Shown here in pieces: positions 37,699 through 46,827 of a DNA stretch of 64,000 nucleotides. How positions within the stretch are numbered: position 1 is the first letter of the stretch; each line of letters opens with the position of its first letter. Source of the DNA: Sandaracinobacter neustonicus (GTDB lineage: Bacteria > Pseudomonadota > Alphaproteobacteria > Sphingomonadales > Sphingomonadaceae); NCBI RefSeq assembly GCF_006385875.1, contig NZ_VFSU01000028.1:62001-126000 (forward strand). Direction: 5' to 3'. The notes under the pieces were generated by a model that was given only the letters and a program-made list of their open reading frames with translations, did no database searches and was not told the origin of the DNA. A program made the position numbers and the translations under genes.

Positions 37699-38865
37699 TC
37701 AACTTGGCATGGCATCCGATTGTTTCAAGCCCGAAGCCAGTTCCAGAATCAAGCGATTGGTCAACATCCGCCCGGCATCCGTCACCCGCAGCCGCGCGCC
37801 CGGTGCCAGCAAACCCATCGCCTGCAACCGCGCCCGCGCGGGTTGAGAGGCCACCGCGCCCAGCGCCACGCCGGTGCGCGCCGCGAAGTCAGCCGGGTCC
37901 AGCCCCTCCGCCAGGCGCAGCCCCATCATCAGCGCTTCCTCGGCGGCGTCTTCGGGGGCGATCGCCTCCTCTGCCTCCAGCCCTTCGCCGCGCGCCTGCA
38001 CGGCCTCCAGCCAGCTTTCCGGCCGCTTCAGCCGCGTGGTCGCCAGCCCGCCGCGCCGCCCGTGCGCGCCGGGGCCGACACCCGCATAATCGCCATAGCG
38101 CCAATATTGCAGATTGTGCCGGCTCTCCGCGCCGGGCCGGGCGTGGTTGGAAACCTCATACAGCGGCAGCCCCGCCGCCGTGCACAGCGCACCGGTCAGC
38201 TCGAACATATCGGCCGCCGCCTCCTCGTCGGGCAAGTCCAGCAGGCCCTTGCGCGCCAGCGTGTGGAAGCGCGTGCCTTCCTCGATGGTCAGCTGATAGG
38301 CAGACAGATGCTCGGTGCCGAAGCTCAGCGCGCGGGCCAGTTCCGCTTCCCACGCCGCCACCGTCTGCCCCGGGCGGCTGTGGATCAGATCGAAGCTGAC
38401 ACGCCTGAAATGCCGCTGCGCCACCTCCAGCGCCGCCAAGCCTTGTGCCAGATCATGCGGCCGCCCCAGCAGCTTCAGCGCTGCATCGTCCAGCGCCTGC
38501 AACCCCAAGGATACCCGGTTCACCCCGGCAGAGGCGAAATCGGCAAAGCGCGCAGCCTCCACGGACGAAGGGTTTGCCTCCAGCGTGATCTCCACAGCGC
38601 CATCGTTCGGCCACAGCGCCAGCGCCTCGGCAATCAGCGCTTCGGTGGTGCCGGGGTCCATCAGGCTGGGGGTGCCGCCGCCGAAGAAGATGGAGACCAG
38701 CCGCTGCCCCGCCGTCAGCCGCGCTTCATGTCGCAAATCCGCCACCAGCGCCGCGCGCCACCCGGCCTGATCCACCCGTTCCCGCACATGGCTGTTGAAG
38801 TCGCAATAGGGGCATTTGGTGACGCAGAAGGGCCAGTGAACATAAAGGGCGAGATCGCCGCTCAT
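37699..38865 (-). CDS. hemW: Radical SAM heme chaperone HemW
   Basis: HemW (formerly called coproporphyrinogen III oxidase-like) binds heme and inserts it into target proteins. The 388-residue protein has the radical SAM cluster motif CVTKCPYC at 14-21, in which C14, C18 and C21 bind the [4Fe-4S] centre. It has FFGGGTPSL and EANPSS for SAM, and HNLQYW, the HNxxYW motif that separates HemW from HemN. The start overlaps the rdgB stop by four bases. Confidence 0.95.
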   Translation of the reverse strand: MSGDLALYVHWPFCVTKCPYCDFNSHVRERVDQAGWRAALVADLRHEARLTAGQRLVSIFFGGGTPSLMDPGTTEALIAEALALWPNDGAVEITLEANPSSVEAARFADFASAGVNRVSLGLQALDDAALKLLGRPHDLAQGLAALEVAQRHFRRVSFDLIHSRPGQTVAAWEAELARALSFGTEHLSAYQLTIEEGTRFHTLARKGLLDLPDEEAAADMFELTGALCTAAGLPLYEVSNHARPGAESRHNLQYWRYGDYAGVGPGAHGRRGGLATTRLKRPESWLEAVQARGEGLEAEEAIAPEDAAEEALMMGLRLAEGLDPADFAARTGVALGAVASQPARARLQAMGLLAPGARLRVTDAGRMLTNRLILELASGLKQSDAMPS

Positions 38866-39473
38866 CCGCCCCCCAGCGCCGCTTTCAGCTTGGCGAAGGC
38901 CCTGGCACGGTGGCTGATCGCATGCTTTTCCGCCGGGTCCATCTCGGCGAAGGTCTGCGTATAGCCCTCCGGCACGAACACCGGATCATAGCCGAAGCCC
39001 AGCTCGCCGCGCGGCGGCCACACCAGCGTGCCCGGCATCCGCCCCTCGAAGGTTTCCGCCCGTCCATTAGGCCACACCAGCGCCAGCACGCAGACAAACT
39101 CCGCCGCGCGCGACACATCCGACCCCAACGCCGCCAGCCGCTGTTCCACCTTCGTCATGGCGAGCATCCAGTCCCGCCCGTTCGGGGTTTCGGCCCAATC
39201 CGCGGTATAGACCCCCGGCTCCCCGCCCAGCGCCGCCACGCACAACCCGCTGTCGTCAGACAAGGCAGGCAAGCCCGCGCCCTCGGCCGCAAAGCGCGCC
39301 TTCAGCAAGGCGTTGCCCGCAAAGCTGTCCTCGGTCTCCACCGGCTCCGCCAGCCCGAACTCGCTGGCCGCCACCGCTTCAATCCCGAACGGAGCCAGCA
39401 GTGCCGAAATCTCCCGCAGCTTCCCCTTGTTGTGGGAGGCGAGGACCAGCTTCGGGCCGACGGCGGCAATCAC
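38862..39473 (-). CDS. rdgB: Non-canonical purine NTP pyrophosphatase (RdgB/HAM1)
   Basis: Removes dITP, XTP and similar damaged nucleotides by hydrolysis to the monophosphate, preventing their incorporation. The 203-residue protein has [13 protein letters not shown] (substrate lysines), the [10 protein letters not shown] motif with the catalytic aspartates, [15 protein letters not shown], and the C-terminal [10 protein letters not shown] segment. Start and stop overlap rph and hemW respectively, giving a tight rph-rdgB-hemW unit. Confidence 0.96.
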   Translation of the reverse strand: MIAAVGPKLVLASHNKGKLREISALLAPFGIEAVAASEFGLAEPVETEDSFAGNALLKARFAAEGAGLPALSDDSGLCVAALGGEPGVYTADWAETPNGRDWMLAMTKVEQRLAALGSDVSRAAEFVCVLALVWPNGRAETFEGRMPGTLVWPPRGELGFGYDPVFVPEGYTQTFAEMDPAEKHAISHRARAFAKLKAALGGG

Positions 39474-40186
39474 CGACCCGTAGCCGCCCGCTGCGCTGCG
39501 AAGATCGCGTCCGTGCCGATGCGGGCCAGCCGCAGCAGGCGCAGCAGCGTTTCCTCCTCGAACACCGCGCCTTCGGCTGTCGCCTGCACTTCCACCAGCG
39601 AGCCTTTCGATGTCAGCACAAAATTGCCGTCCGTGTGCGCCACCGAATCCTCGTCATAATCCAGATCGAGCACCGGCGTGCCTTCATACACGCCGCAGGA
39701 CACCGCCGCGACCTGCACCGGCAGGGGGTCGACAGCGAACGGCGTCACGGCATGGATCTTGTCCAGCGCCAGCCGCAGCGCCACCCAGGCGCCGGAAATC
39801 GCCGCCGTGCGCGTGCCGCCATCGGCCTGCAGCACGTCGCAATCCAGCGTGATCTGCCGCTCGCCCAGCGCCTTCAGGTCCGTCACCGCGCGCAGGGAAC
39901 GCCCGATCAGCCGCTGGATTTCCTGCGTCCGCCCGCTCTGCTTGCCCTTGGCGGCTTCGCGGCTGCCGCGCGTGTGGGTGGCGCGGGGCAGCATGCCATA
40001 TTCCGCCGTCACCCAGCCTTCGCCTTTGCCGCGCATCCACGGCGGCAGCTTCTCTTCCACGCTCGCCGTCACCAGCACATGGGTCTGCCCGAACTTCACC
40101 AGGCAAGACCCTTCGGCATGGGCGGAAAAGCCCGGCTGCATCCCGATCTCGCGCATCATGTCCGGCGAACGGCCCGAAGGTCGCAT
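39470..40186 (-). CDS. rph: Ribonuclease PH
   Basis: A phosphorolytic 3'-5' exoribonuclease that trims tRNA 3' ends. The 238-residue protein keeps [12 protein letters not shown] at the start, the [20 protein letters not shown] strand, the R-x(2)-R phosphate region in [11 protein letters not shown], and the [18 protein letters not shown] and DLDYDEDS motifs that form the active site. The ATG at 40186 is fixed by this conserved N terminus. It is divergent from hrcA across about 100 bases. Confidence 0.97.
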   Translation of the reverse strand: MRPSGRSPDMMREIGMQPGFSAHAEGSCLVKFGQTHVLVTASVEEKLPPWMRGKGEGWVTAEYGMLPRATHTRGSREAAKGKQSGRTQEIQRLIGRSLRAVTDLKALGERQITLDCDVLQADGGTRTAAISGAWVALRLALDKIHAVTPFAVDPLPVQVAAVSCGVYEGTPVLDLDYDEDSVAHTDGNFVLTSKGSLVEVQATAEGAVFEEETLLRLLRLARIGTDAIFAAQRAATGR

Positions 40187-40252
40187 CTGAATTCCTCTGT
40201 TCCACGGAAGTTGCCACTGCCTTAAGCCGAGCAAGCGCCAGTGCCAAGCCGG

Positions 40253-40284
40253 TTGAGCCGCACAGCCTTCCCGCCTACATTCCC
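40253..40284 (+). promoter_or_regulatory. Candidate heat-shock promoter of hrcA-grpE, close to the start codon
   Basis: GTTG (40253-40256), 18 bases, then CCTACATTCC (40275-40284), close to the RpoH pattern and using the same CCTACAT box as the hslV promoter. The hrcA ATG is at 40288, so transcription would begin at or within a base or two of the start codon. No ribosome site is visible before that ATG. No CIRCE inverted repeat was found here. Confidence 0.42.
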
Positions 40285-40287
40285 CAT

Positions 40288-41331
40288 ATGCACGAGCATG
40301 GCGGAATTTCCGTATCCCAGCTGTCAGACCGCGCGCGCGGCATCTTCCGCGACATCGTGGACTCCTATCTCGCCACCGGCGCGCCGGTCGGCTCCCGCAC
40401 GCTATCCCGGCTTGGCGGCCTGCAACTGTCGCCTGCCTCCATCCGCAACGTGATGCAGGATCTGGAGGAGCTGGGCCTGCTGGAAGCCCCGCACACCTCG
40501 GCTGGGCGTGTTCCCACCGAACAGGGCCTGCGCCTGTTCGTGGATGGGATGATGCAGGTCGCCGTGCCGGACGCCGCTGACATCGCCGCCATCGAAGCGG
40601 AAGCGATGCGCGCGGGTGCCAGCCTTGAAGACCTTCTGTCGCGCACCACGTCGGCGCTCTCCGGCCTCGCCCAATGCGCCGCCGTCGTCGCCGCGCCGAA
40701 AACCGAACCGGTCATCCGCCAGCTGAACCTCGTGCCGCTGGGCGCGGGGCGGGCGCTCGCCATCCTTGTCGGCGCGGATGGCGGCATCGAAAATCGCGTG
40801 ATCGCGCTGCCGGAAAACCTGCCCCGCGAAGCGCTGGAACAGGCGCAGAATTACGTCAACGCCCGGCTCTCCGGCCTCACACTGGCGGATGCCGTCGCCC
40901 GGCTGCAGGTGGAAATCGATACCAACCGCGCCGAACTGGATCAGCTCACCGCCACCCTCGTCGCAGAGGGTCTTGCTTCATGGTCGTCGGATGGCGCAGG
41001 CCCGGTGCTGATCGTGCGCGGGCAGGCGCATCTGCTGAACGATGTCGATCTGGATCGCGCCCGCGCCCTGCTGGAGGAACTGGAAGAAAAGGCCGAACTC
41101 GCCCGCCTGCTGGATCAGGCGCGGCAATCCGACGCGATGCGAATCTTCATCGGCGCGGAAACCCGGCTGTTCGCCCTCTCCGGCTCCTCCGTGATCGCCG
41201 CGCCCTATCGCGGCGCGGATGGCCGGGTGATCGGCGTTGTCGGCGTAATCGGCCCCACAAGGTTGAACTATGCCCGCGTCGTCCCCATGGTGGATTTCAC
41301 CGCAAACAGATTATCGAGGTTGATGGCATGA
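40288..41331 (+). CDS. hrcA: Heat-inducible transcription repressor HrcA
   Basis: HrcA represses chaperone operons by binding CIRCE, with GroE as its activity sensor. The 347-residue protein has the N-terminal winged helix (about 10-80; [15 protein letters not shown], then [19 protein letters not shown] and HTSAGRVPT) and the GAF-like C-terminal domain ending in the [15 protein letters not shown] segment. The last codons overlap grpE by ATGA. No CIRCE element is visible in the window, so its targets (typically groESL) are elsewhere. Confidence 0.96.
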   Translation: MHEHGGISVSQLSDRARGIFRDIVDSYLATGAPVGSRTLSRLGGLQLSPASIRNVMQDLEELGLLEAPHTSAGRVPTEQGLRLFVDGMMQVAVPDAADIAAIEAEAMRAGASLEDLLSRTTSALSGLAQCAAVVAAPKTEPVIRQLNLVPLGAGRALAILVGADGGIENRVIALPENLPREALEQAQNYVNARLSGLTLADAVARLQVEIDTNRAELDQLTATLVAEGLASWSSDGAGPVLIVRGQAHLLNDVDLDRARALLEELEEKAELARLLDQARQSDAMRIFIGAETRLFALSGSSVIAAPYRGADGRVIGVVGVIGPTRLNYARVVPMVDFTANRLSRLMA

Positions 41332-41846
41332 CTGCCGAAACGCCGGACATCGGCGCAGACGAACACACCGTGGAACAGGAACTGGCCGCCGCCCGGGAGG
41401 AGATCGTCTCCCTCGTGACCGAGCGCGACGCAGAGCGCGACCGCGCCCTGCGCATGGCCGCCGAAGCCGAAAACACCCGCCGCCGCCTTGAGCGGGACAA
41501 GGCCGACGCCGTACAATATGCCGCCGCCAACTTCGCGCGCGACATGCTGACCGTGGCAGACAACCTCACCCGCGCCCTCGAATCGCTGCCCGCCGAAGCC
41601 TCGGACGCGCTGCGCGCCGGGCTTGAAGCGACGGGCCGCGAACTCTCCGCCATCCTCGAGCGCCATGGCGTGAAGCGCGTGCCCGCAGTCGGCCTGCCGC
41701 TGGACCCGAACAGCCACCAGGCCATGGTGGAAGTGGAGCATGACGCCGAACCCGGCACCATCGTCTCCGAACTGCAAGCCGGCTATATGCTGAAAGACCG
41801 GCTGCTCCGCCCGGCACTGGTGACGGTGGCGAAGGCCAAGGGGTAG
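41328..41846 (+). CDS. grpE: Nucleotide exchange factor GrpE
   Basis: GrpE releases ADP from DnaK. The 172-residue protein has an acidic N terminus, a long coiled-coil helix (about 15-75, ending RRRLERDKADAVQYA), the four-helix region F-A-R-D-M-L-T-V-A-D-N-L-x-R-A-L and a C-terminal beta-wing (PNSHQAMVEVE, then G-Y-M-L-K-D-R-L-L-R-P-A-L-V-T-V). The ATG lies inside the hrcA stop (ATGA), so expression is coupled. It is convergent with flhB at a distance of 11 bases. Confidence 0.97.
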   Translation: MTAETPDIGADEHTVEQELAAAREEIVSLVTERDAERDRALRMAAEAENTRRRLERDKADAVQYAAANFARDMLTVADNLTRALESLPAEASDALRAGLEATGRELSAILERHGVKRVPAVGLPLDPNSHQAMVEVEHDAEPGTIVSELQAGYMLKDRLLRPALVTVAKAKG

Positions 41847-41857
41847 CCCCCCGCGCG

Positions 41858-42973
41858 TTACCCCGCCCGTCGTCCATTCTCGTCGAACAACGCTGAGGCC
41901 GGGGCTTCTGCGGGCGGCGGTTCGCCCTGCGCGCCGACGCGCAGCACGAAGGCTAGGATGGTGGCGACGGCGGTGTAGAGATCGGGGCGGACGAGCTGGC
42001 CGACCTTGCCGGTGAAATAGAGCGCGCGGGCGACGGAGGGGTAGGAGAGGATCGGCGTGGCCTGCGCGGCGGCCATTTCGCGGATGACCTCTGCGGCGGT
42101 GCCGCGGCCGCGGGCGACGATGGTGGGGGCGGAATCGGCATCCGGGCGGTAGCGCAGCGCGACCGCGAAATGGGTCGGGTTGGTGACGACGACGGTGGCC
42201 TCGGCCATGCCGGCGCGGTTGGAGCGGCGGATGGCGTCCCGCGCGGCGCGGCGGATGGCGGCCTTCATTTCCGGCGAGCCTTCCTGTTGCTTATGCTCGT
42301 CGCGGATGTCCTGCTTCGACATGCGGAGTTTCTTCAACCACTGGAACAGCTGCACCGGCAGATCGATCCCGGCGATGAAGGCAAGGCCCGCGCCCAGCCA
42401 GAGCAGCAGCAGCCCGGCGAGACGGGCAGCCTGCTGCACGGCGGCTTCGAACGGCAAGGCGGACAGGCTGGCGAGATGCTGCTGATGGCCGCGAAGGAAC
42501 CATGTGGAAACGCCGAGCAGCAGAGCCGCCTTCAAAATCGACTTCGCCAGTTCGATCAGGCCGCGCGAGCCGAACAGCCGCTTCAGCCCGGCGAGGGGGT
42601 TCAGTCGCTCCGGCTTGGGGGCGAGCAGGCCGGGAACGAAGCCGATGCCGCCGCTGGCGGCTTGCCCGACGGCGGCGGCGAGCAGCAGCAGCGCGCCCAG
42701 CAGGGCGATGGGGATGGCGAGCGGGGCCACCATTTCCACCGCGCGTTCGACGGGGGTGAAGCGGCGGACGTCGGCGGGCGCGAAGCTCAGCGCATTGGCG
42801 AGACCGGCGGAGAGGCGGGCGGCCAGCGTGTCGGCCTGAGACCAGAGCCAGAGGAAGCCCGCCAGCCCCGCGACCGCGGTGGCGAGATCGCGGGAGAGCA
42901 GGCGGTCCCCTTTCTCCAGCGCGTCCTGCTTGCGGCGCTGGGTGGGGGCCTCTGTGCGATTGTCGTCAGCCAA
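41858..42973 (-). CDS. flhB: Flagellar export switch protein FlhB
   Basis: FlhB is the export-gate component that switches substrate class from hook to filament. The 371-residue protein has a cytoplasmic N terminus (DDNRTEAPTQRRKQDALEKG), four transmembrane segments (between about 30 and 215) and the cytoplasmic domain with the self-cleaving NPTH site at 265-268. It is the last gene of the 12.5-kb flagellar operon. The tail past residue 350 is Pro/Ala-rich. It overlaps fliR by eight bases. Confidence 0.97.
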   Translation of the reverse strand: MADDNRTEAPTQRRKQDALEKGDRLLSRDLATAVAGLAGFLWLWSQADTLAARLSAGLANALSFAPADVRRFTPVERAVEMVAPLAIPIALLGALLLLAAAVGQAASGGIGFVPGLLAPKPERLNPLAGLKRLFGSRGLIELAKSILKAALLLGVSTWFLRGHQQHLASLSALPFEAAVQQAARLAGLLLLWLGAGLAFIAGIDLPVQLFQWLKKLRMSKQDIRDEHKQQEGSPEMKAAIRRAARDAIRRSNRAGMAEATVVVTNPTHFAVALRYRPDADSAPTIVARGRGTAAEVIREMAAAQATPILSYPSVARALYFTGKVGQLVRPDLYTAVATILAFVLRVGAQGEPPPAEAPASALFDENGRRAG

Positions 42974-43733
42974 GAAGCAGGTCCGCGAGGCGGGATTGCG
43001 AGGCGGTGAGCGCGCCCTGAAAGCTGGCGGCGAGCGCGGGCAGTGCGAGCGGCAGGGCGATGAGCCCGATTAGCAGCATCAGCGGGAAGCCGATGGAAAA
43101 CAGGTTCAGCTGCGGCGCGGAGCGGGCGGCGACGCCGATGGCGAGGTTCACCATCAGCAGCGTCGCGCCGACGGGCAGCGCGGCGATGAAGGCCGAGGCG
43201 AAGGCATAGCCGCCCCATGCGGTGACGGCGGAAAGGCGTCCGGGTTCGAACAGCGCGGCCGCGTTCGGCATGGCGGCATAGCTGCGGATCAGGATGTCCA
43301 GAAACACGAGATGGCCGCCTCCCGTGAGCAGCAACGCCCACATCAGCATGGCGAACAGGCCGGAAAGGATAGGGGCCTGCGGCATCGTGGGATCGACCAG
43401 TTGTGCGAAGCCAAGACCCATGGATTGAGCCAACCAGTCCCCGGCGGCGAGCGCGACGGCGAAGGCGGCGTGCAGCGACAGCGCGGCGGCGAGGCCGATC
43501 AGCAGTTCGCCCGCGATGGCCGCGAAGCCGGGGAGGCTGAGCAGGTCTGTAGGCGGCGTGGGGGCGTGGCCGCTGCCGATCACCAGCCAGCTGACGGCCC
43601 CTGCCAGCCCGATCCGCACGCGCACCGGGATCAACTGACCACCGAGCGCGGGCAGGAAGGTGAGCGCCGCCCCCGTGCGCAGGCTGGTGAAGAGGAGGGC
43701 GAGAAGGAATGGCTCGATGGCGGGAGGGAGCAT
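42966..43733 (-). CDS. fliR: Flagellar biosynthetic protein FliR
   Basis: FliR forms, with FliP and FliQ, the helical pore of the flagellar export gate. The 255-residue protein is strongly hydrophobic with about six segments and shows family motifs A-L-T-F-L-P-A-L-G-G-Q-L-I-P-V-R-V-R and the central GLGFAQLVDP. It lies seven bases after fliQ and overlaps flhB. Confidence 0.95.
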   Translation of the reverse strand: MLPPAIEPFLLALLFTSLRTGAALTFLPALGGQLIPVRVRIGLAGAVSWLVIGSGHAPTPPTDLLSLPGFAAIAGELLIGLAAALSLHAAFAVALAAGDWLAQSMGLGFAQLVDPTMPQAPILSGLFAMLMWALLLTGGGHLVFLDILIRSYAAMPNAAALFEPGRLSAVTAWGGYAFASAFIAALPVGATLLMVNLAIGVAARSAPQLNLFSIGFPLMLLIGLIALPLALPALAASFQGALTASQSRLADLLLG

Positions 43734-43740
43734 CGGGGGG

Positions 43741-44013
43741 TCAGCGGGCCATCATGGGAATCGCGCTCGCGGCCTCCCGCAGATAATCGCTGAGCAGCCC
43801 GCCGATCACGCCGCCGAACAGCACGAGGGCAAGGAACACGCCGATCAGCTTGGGGATGAAGCTGAGCGTTGCCTCCTGAATGGAGGTGGCCGCCTGCAAC
43901 AGCCCGACGACAAGGCCGATGGCGAGCGCGGGCAGCAGCGCGGGCAGGGTGGCGAGCACCAGCACCCACGCCCCCCGCGCGGCGGTATCATACAGAAGAT
44001 CGGTGCCGTTCAT
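43741..44013 (-). CDS. fliQ: Flagellar biosynthetic protein FliQ
   Basis: A 90-residue two-helix export-gate subunit, with the family signature G-L-V-V-G-L-L-Q-A-A-T-S-I-Q-E-A-T-L-S-F-I-P-K between the transmembrane segments. The ATG at 44013 overlaps the fliP stop (ATGA), which excludes the longer upstream frame. Confidence 0.96.
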   Translation of the reverse strand: MNGTDLLYDTAARGAWVLVLATLPALLPALAIGLVVGLLQAATSIQEATLSFIPKLIGVFLALVLFGGVIGGLLSDYLREAASAIPMMAR

Positions 44014-44798
44014 GTGGCGAAACTCCGCGCGAGAGAGGCGGTGACGAGCGCCCAACCATCCACTGCGACGAACAGCATCAGCTTGAACGGCAGCGCGATC
44101 AGCACCGGCGACACCATCATCATCCCCAGCGCCATCAGCACGGACGCAACGACGAGATCGATGATGAGGAAGGGCAGGAACAGCAGAATGCCGATCTGGA
44201 ACGCCGTTTTCAGTTCGGAGGTGGCAAAGGCGGGCAGCAGGATGCGCATGGGCACCTCCGCCTCGCTGGCGAAGGGCGAGGCATTGGCGAGGCCCGCGAA
44301 CAGGTTCAGATCGGCCGTGCGGGTGTGCTGCAGCATGAAGCCGTGCAGGATGTCAGACGCGCGGCTGATGGCCTGTTCGGCGGGCAGTTCGTTGGCGACG
44401 AAGGGTTGCAGCGCCTGATCATTGATCCGCTCCATCCAGGGCTGCATCACGAAGAAGGTGAGGAACAGCGCCAGCCCGATCATCAACTGGTTGGGCGGGG
44501 CCTGCTGCAGGCCGATCGCCTGCCGGAGGATGGCGAGCACCACGACGATGCGGACGAACGCCGTCATCATCAGCAGCACCGAGGGCAGCAGGGTGAGTAG
44601 CGTCATCAGCAGCAGCACCTGCAGCGAAAGCGAGAAGGCGGTGCCCTTTTCGCCCCCGGCGAGCGCGATCAGGCCGCCGAGCGCGCTGGGCTGTTCCGGC
44701 GCGGTTTGCGCGAACACCGGCGCGGCCATCAGCATGGCCAGCAGCCCCACCACGAACAGCAGGGCGTGGCGTCGGCGGGCGGCAGTCAGGACGCGCAT
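44010..44798 (-). CDS. fliP: Flagellar biosynthetic protein FliP
   Basis: The pentameric core of the export gate. The 262-residue protein has a cleavable signal peptide (about 1-29, ending in VFAQ), periplasmic and membrane segments, and the signatures T-A-F-V-R-I-V-V-V-L-A-I-L-R-Q-A-I-G and D-L-V-V-A-S-V-L-M-A-L-G-M-M-M-V-S-P near the C terminus. The start at 44798 overlaps the end of fliO by 13 bases. Confidence 0.97.
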   Translation of the reverse strand: MRVLTAARRRHALLFVVGLLAMLMAAPVFAQTAPEQPSALGGLIALAGGEKGTAFSLSLQVLLLMTLLTLLPSVLLMMTAFVRIVVVLAILRQAIGLQQAPPNQLMIGLALFLTFFVMQPWMERINDQALQPFVANELPAEQAISRASDILHGFMLQHTRTADLNLFAGLANASPFASEAEVPMRILLPAFATSELKTAFQIGILLFLPFLIIDLVVASVLMALGMMMVSPVLIALPFKLMLFVAVDGWALVTASLARSFAT

Positions 44799-45094
44799 GG
44801 CGGTTGCTCCTGCGGGACGGTGCTGGCGATCAGCGTGAAGGCGTTGCCGGATTGGCCGACCAGATGATCGCGGCCATCGAAGCGCACCACGGCGAGGCGC
44901 GCGCCGGGGCCGAGGCTGCGGGTGGCGATCAGGTCGAGCGGGGGAGGCTCCTGTGGGGCGCGTGTCACCACGCCGAGCATCTTTATAGGGGGCAGGCGAA
45001 ACCAGCCGCGCTTCACCGCCCACAGGCTGAGCGTGGCCAGCGCGCAGACCAGCGGCAGCGCGACCGCGAGGCGGAGCAGGAATTCGCCGAACAT
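44786..45094 (-). CDS. fliO: Flagellar biosynthetic protein FliO
   Basis: A 102-residue single-span membrane protein that assists assembly of the FliP ring. It has an N-terminal transmembrane helix (about 5-25, RLAVALPLVCALATLSLWAVKRG) and a cytoplasmic beta domain containing IATRSLGPGARLAVVRFDG and HLVGQSGNAFTLIA, the FliO pattern. The ATG at 45094 shares one base with the fliN stop (TGATG). It is poorly conserved in general; position between fliN and fliP supports the call. Confidence 0.88.
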   Translation of the reverse strand: MFGEFLLRLAVALPLVCALATLSLWAVKRGWFRLPPIKMLGVVTRAPQEPPPLDLIATRSLGPGARLAVVRFDGRDHLVGQSGNAFTLIASTVPQEQPPCAS

Positions 45095-45513
45095 CAGGCG
45101 AGACCTGCCGGGGCGGCGATGTCCGTCAGCCGCACGCCGAACCGCTCCCCCACGGCGACGATTTCGCCATGGGCGAACAGCTTGCCGTTCACCAGCACGG
45201 CGACCGGCTCGGCCGTCATCCGGTCCAGCGCAAGCAGCTGCCCCGGCTCGACTGCCATCAGGTCTTTCAGCGGGATGCGTAGCTGGCCGACTTCCACCGT
45301 GAGCGTGAGTTCCAGCCCGGCTAGCCCGGCGGGCATGGCGGGTGCTCTGGGAGTCGCGCGGGCACGGGGGAGCGGTTCGCCCATCTCCGCCATTTCCGGT
45401 TCGGCGAGGGCATCGGCCGCCAGATCGCTGCCAAAATCCATGGTGAGGCGCACCGGATCGCCATCCGGCGCGGGCTTGGCGGCCATCTGGCCTTTGGGGG
45501 GGATGGCGTTCAT
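45094..45513 (-). CDS. fliN: Flagellar motor switch protein FliN
   Basis: C-ring component. The 139-residue protein has a variable N terminus (1-65) and a C-terminal SpoA domain (about 68-135: LTLTVEVGQLRIPLKDLMAVEPGQLLALD-type pattern, then VAVLVNGKLFAHGEIVAVGERFGVRLTDI). It binds FliM and the FliH-FliI complex. It overlaps fliM by four bases and fliO by one. Confidence 0.94.
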   Translation of the reverse strand: MNAIPPKGQMAAKPAPDGDPVRLTMDFGSDLAADALAEPEMAEMGEPLPRARATPRAPAMPAGLAGLELTLTVEVGQLRIPLKDLMAVEPGQLLALDRMTAEPVAVLVNGKLFAHGEIVAVGERFGVRLTDIAAPAGLA

Positions 45514-46301
45514 TCCTCTGGTCCTTCGGGCGGGAGCAGTTGGGCGGCGGGCAGGCGGGCGATGCGGCGGCCTGCGGCCAGCACGTCCACCGTTTCCGGA
45601 CGCTCCAGCGGCAGAATGTCGCCGGGTTGCAGCGCGGCGAGCTGGGCAAGGCCGATCCGCCGCTCAGCGATGCGCAGTGCCACGGGCAGTTCCAGATCCA
45701 GCGCACGGGCACGGGCGCGCTGGCGCCATTCTGCGGCATCCGGCGCGTCCGGTGGGGGTGGGGCAGGGCGGGCACCCTCCAGCACGACCGCCAGCGTGCA
45801 GGCCATGCCTTCCACGTCGAGCTCCAGCAGGAAGGCCGGTTCGGGGTTCAGCGCGCGCGGCCTGTCCGTATGGCGGGCGGGCGCGGCGGCGCTGGCGTTG
45901 GCGGCGGGTAGTGCGCGCGCCAGCGCCTGCGCCAGCGTGTGGCACAGCACCGCCCACGAGGCCGAGCCGGGCGGCAGCGCCTCCACCCCCGCCGGGCGGG
46001 CACCATCGGCGGCGCGGGTGCCGAACAGCCGTTCCAACAGCCGCGCGGCGCTGTCAGCCGGGCAGCCGAGGCCGATCGCGGACAGTTCGACGGGGGCAGA
46101 CAGCGCGATGGAGGAGAGGTGCAGCAGCGGCGACGCCGACGGCGTATTGCTGACGCGTGCGGTGATGCGCGCACCCATCAGTCGGGCGAGTTCCGGGCCA
46201 AATGCCGCCGCGAGCGCCGGAGCATCCAGCGCCTCCATCAGGGCAGGCGCGGCTTCGGGGGCGGGATCGCCGATGCTGGGCCAGACGATGGCGCGGGCCA
46301 C
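45510..46301 (-). CDS. fliM: FliM-like flagellar motor switch protein, short and divergent
   Basis: By position and C-terminal fold this is the C-ring FliM. The SpoA domain lies at about 195-255 (LDLELPVALRIAERRIGLA, then LQPGDILPLERP). It is only 263 residues, against about 330 in E. coli. The N-terminal CheY-P binding motif (LSQxEIDALL) is absent; the protein begins MARAIVWPSIGD. The middle domain is recognisable only loosely. Either this motor is not switched by CheY in the standard way or the docking site has diverged. Confidence 0.8.
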   Translation of the reverse strand: MARAIVWPSIGDPAPEAAPALMEALDAPALAAAFGPELARLMGARITARVSNTPSASPLLHLSSIALSAPVELSAIGLGCPADSAARLLERLFGTRAADGARPAGVEALPPGSASWAVLCHTLAQALARALPAANASAAAPARHTDRPRALNPEPAFLLELDVEGMACTLAVVLEGARPAPPPPDAPDAAEWRQRARARALDLELPVALRIAERRIGLAQLAALQPGDILPLERPETVDVLAAGRRIARLPAAQLLPPEGPEE

Positions 46302-46312
46302 GGGCAGCCTCC

Positions 46313-46804
46313 CTATTGCATCACGAAGCTGGTAAGGAAGACGTCATCGACGCCGGCGATCCCGCTCTTGCGTTGCAGCACATCGTTGATGGCGAGGCGC
46401 ATCTGCCGGGTGAGTTTTTCCCGTCCGCCGGGATTGGAGAGATCGGCCTCCGTCGTATCCGCCAATATATCCAGCACGGCGGCGACGATGGCGATCTGGT
46501 GGCGCTTCACCGCCTCCGTCACCGTTTCGCCGCCCTGCGTGGAGATGGCGATCTTCACCTGCACGAAGCGGCCGGTATCTTTCAGGTTCGCGGTGAAACT
46601 GTTGGGGATTTCCACATATTCCAGCGGCGCGACCTTGGGCGCAGGCGGCTTTTTCTCATGGCTGGCCGGGATCAGGGCAGGCATGAAATAGGCCCCGGCC
46701 GCGCCCGCCGCCGCGCCACCCAGCAGCAGGATCAACGGCAGGGCAAGGCGCTTCAGCAAGCCGGGCTTCGGCGCAGGCGCTGCGGGTGCGGCGGCTTCAA
46801 CCAT
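46313..46804 (-). CDS. fliL: Flagellar basal body-associated protein FliL
   Basis: FliL surrounds the stator and supports torque. The 163-residue protein has a Pro/Ala-rich cytoplasmic N terminus, one transmembrane segment (about 22-45) and a periplasmic stomatin/SPFH-like domain (about 60-163) with YVEIPNSFTANL, GRFVQVKIAIST and a C-terminal VDDVFLTSFVMQ, as in the family. It lies 23 bases after fliK and 11 before fliM. Confidence 0.94.
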   Translation of the reverse strand: MVEAAAPAAPAPKPGLLKRLALPLILLLGGAAAGAAGAYFMPALIPASHEKKPPAPKVAPLEYVEIPNSFTANLKDTGRFVQVKIAISTQGGETVTEAVKRHQIAIVAAVLDILADTTEADLSNPGGREKLTRQMRLAINDVLQRKSGIAGVDDVFLTSFVMQ

Positions 46805-46827
46805 GGGGGCGGGCCTTCGGCGGGAGA

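Noticed and set aside
40187-40287. CIRCE operator upstream of hrcA
   Set aside because: No TTAGCACTC-N9-GAGTGCTAA-like repeat was found here or before dnaK.
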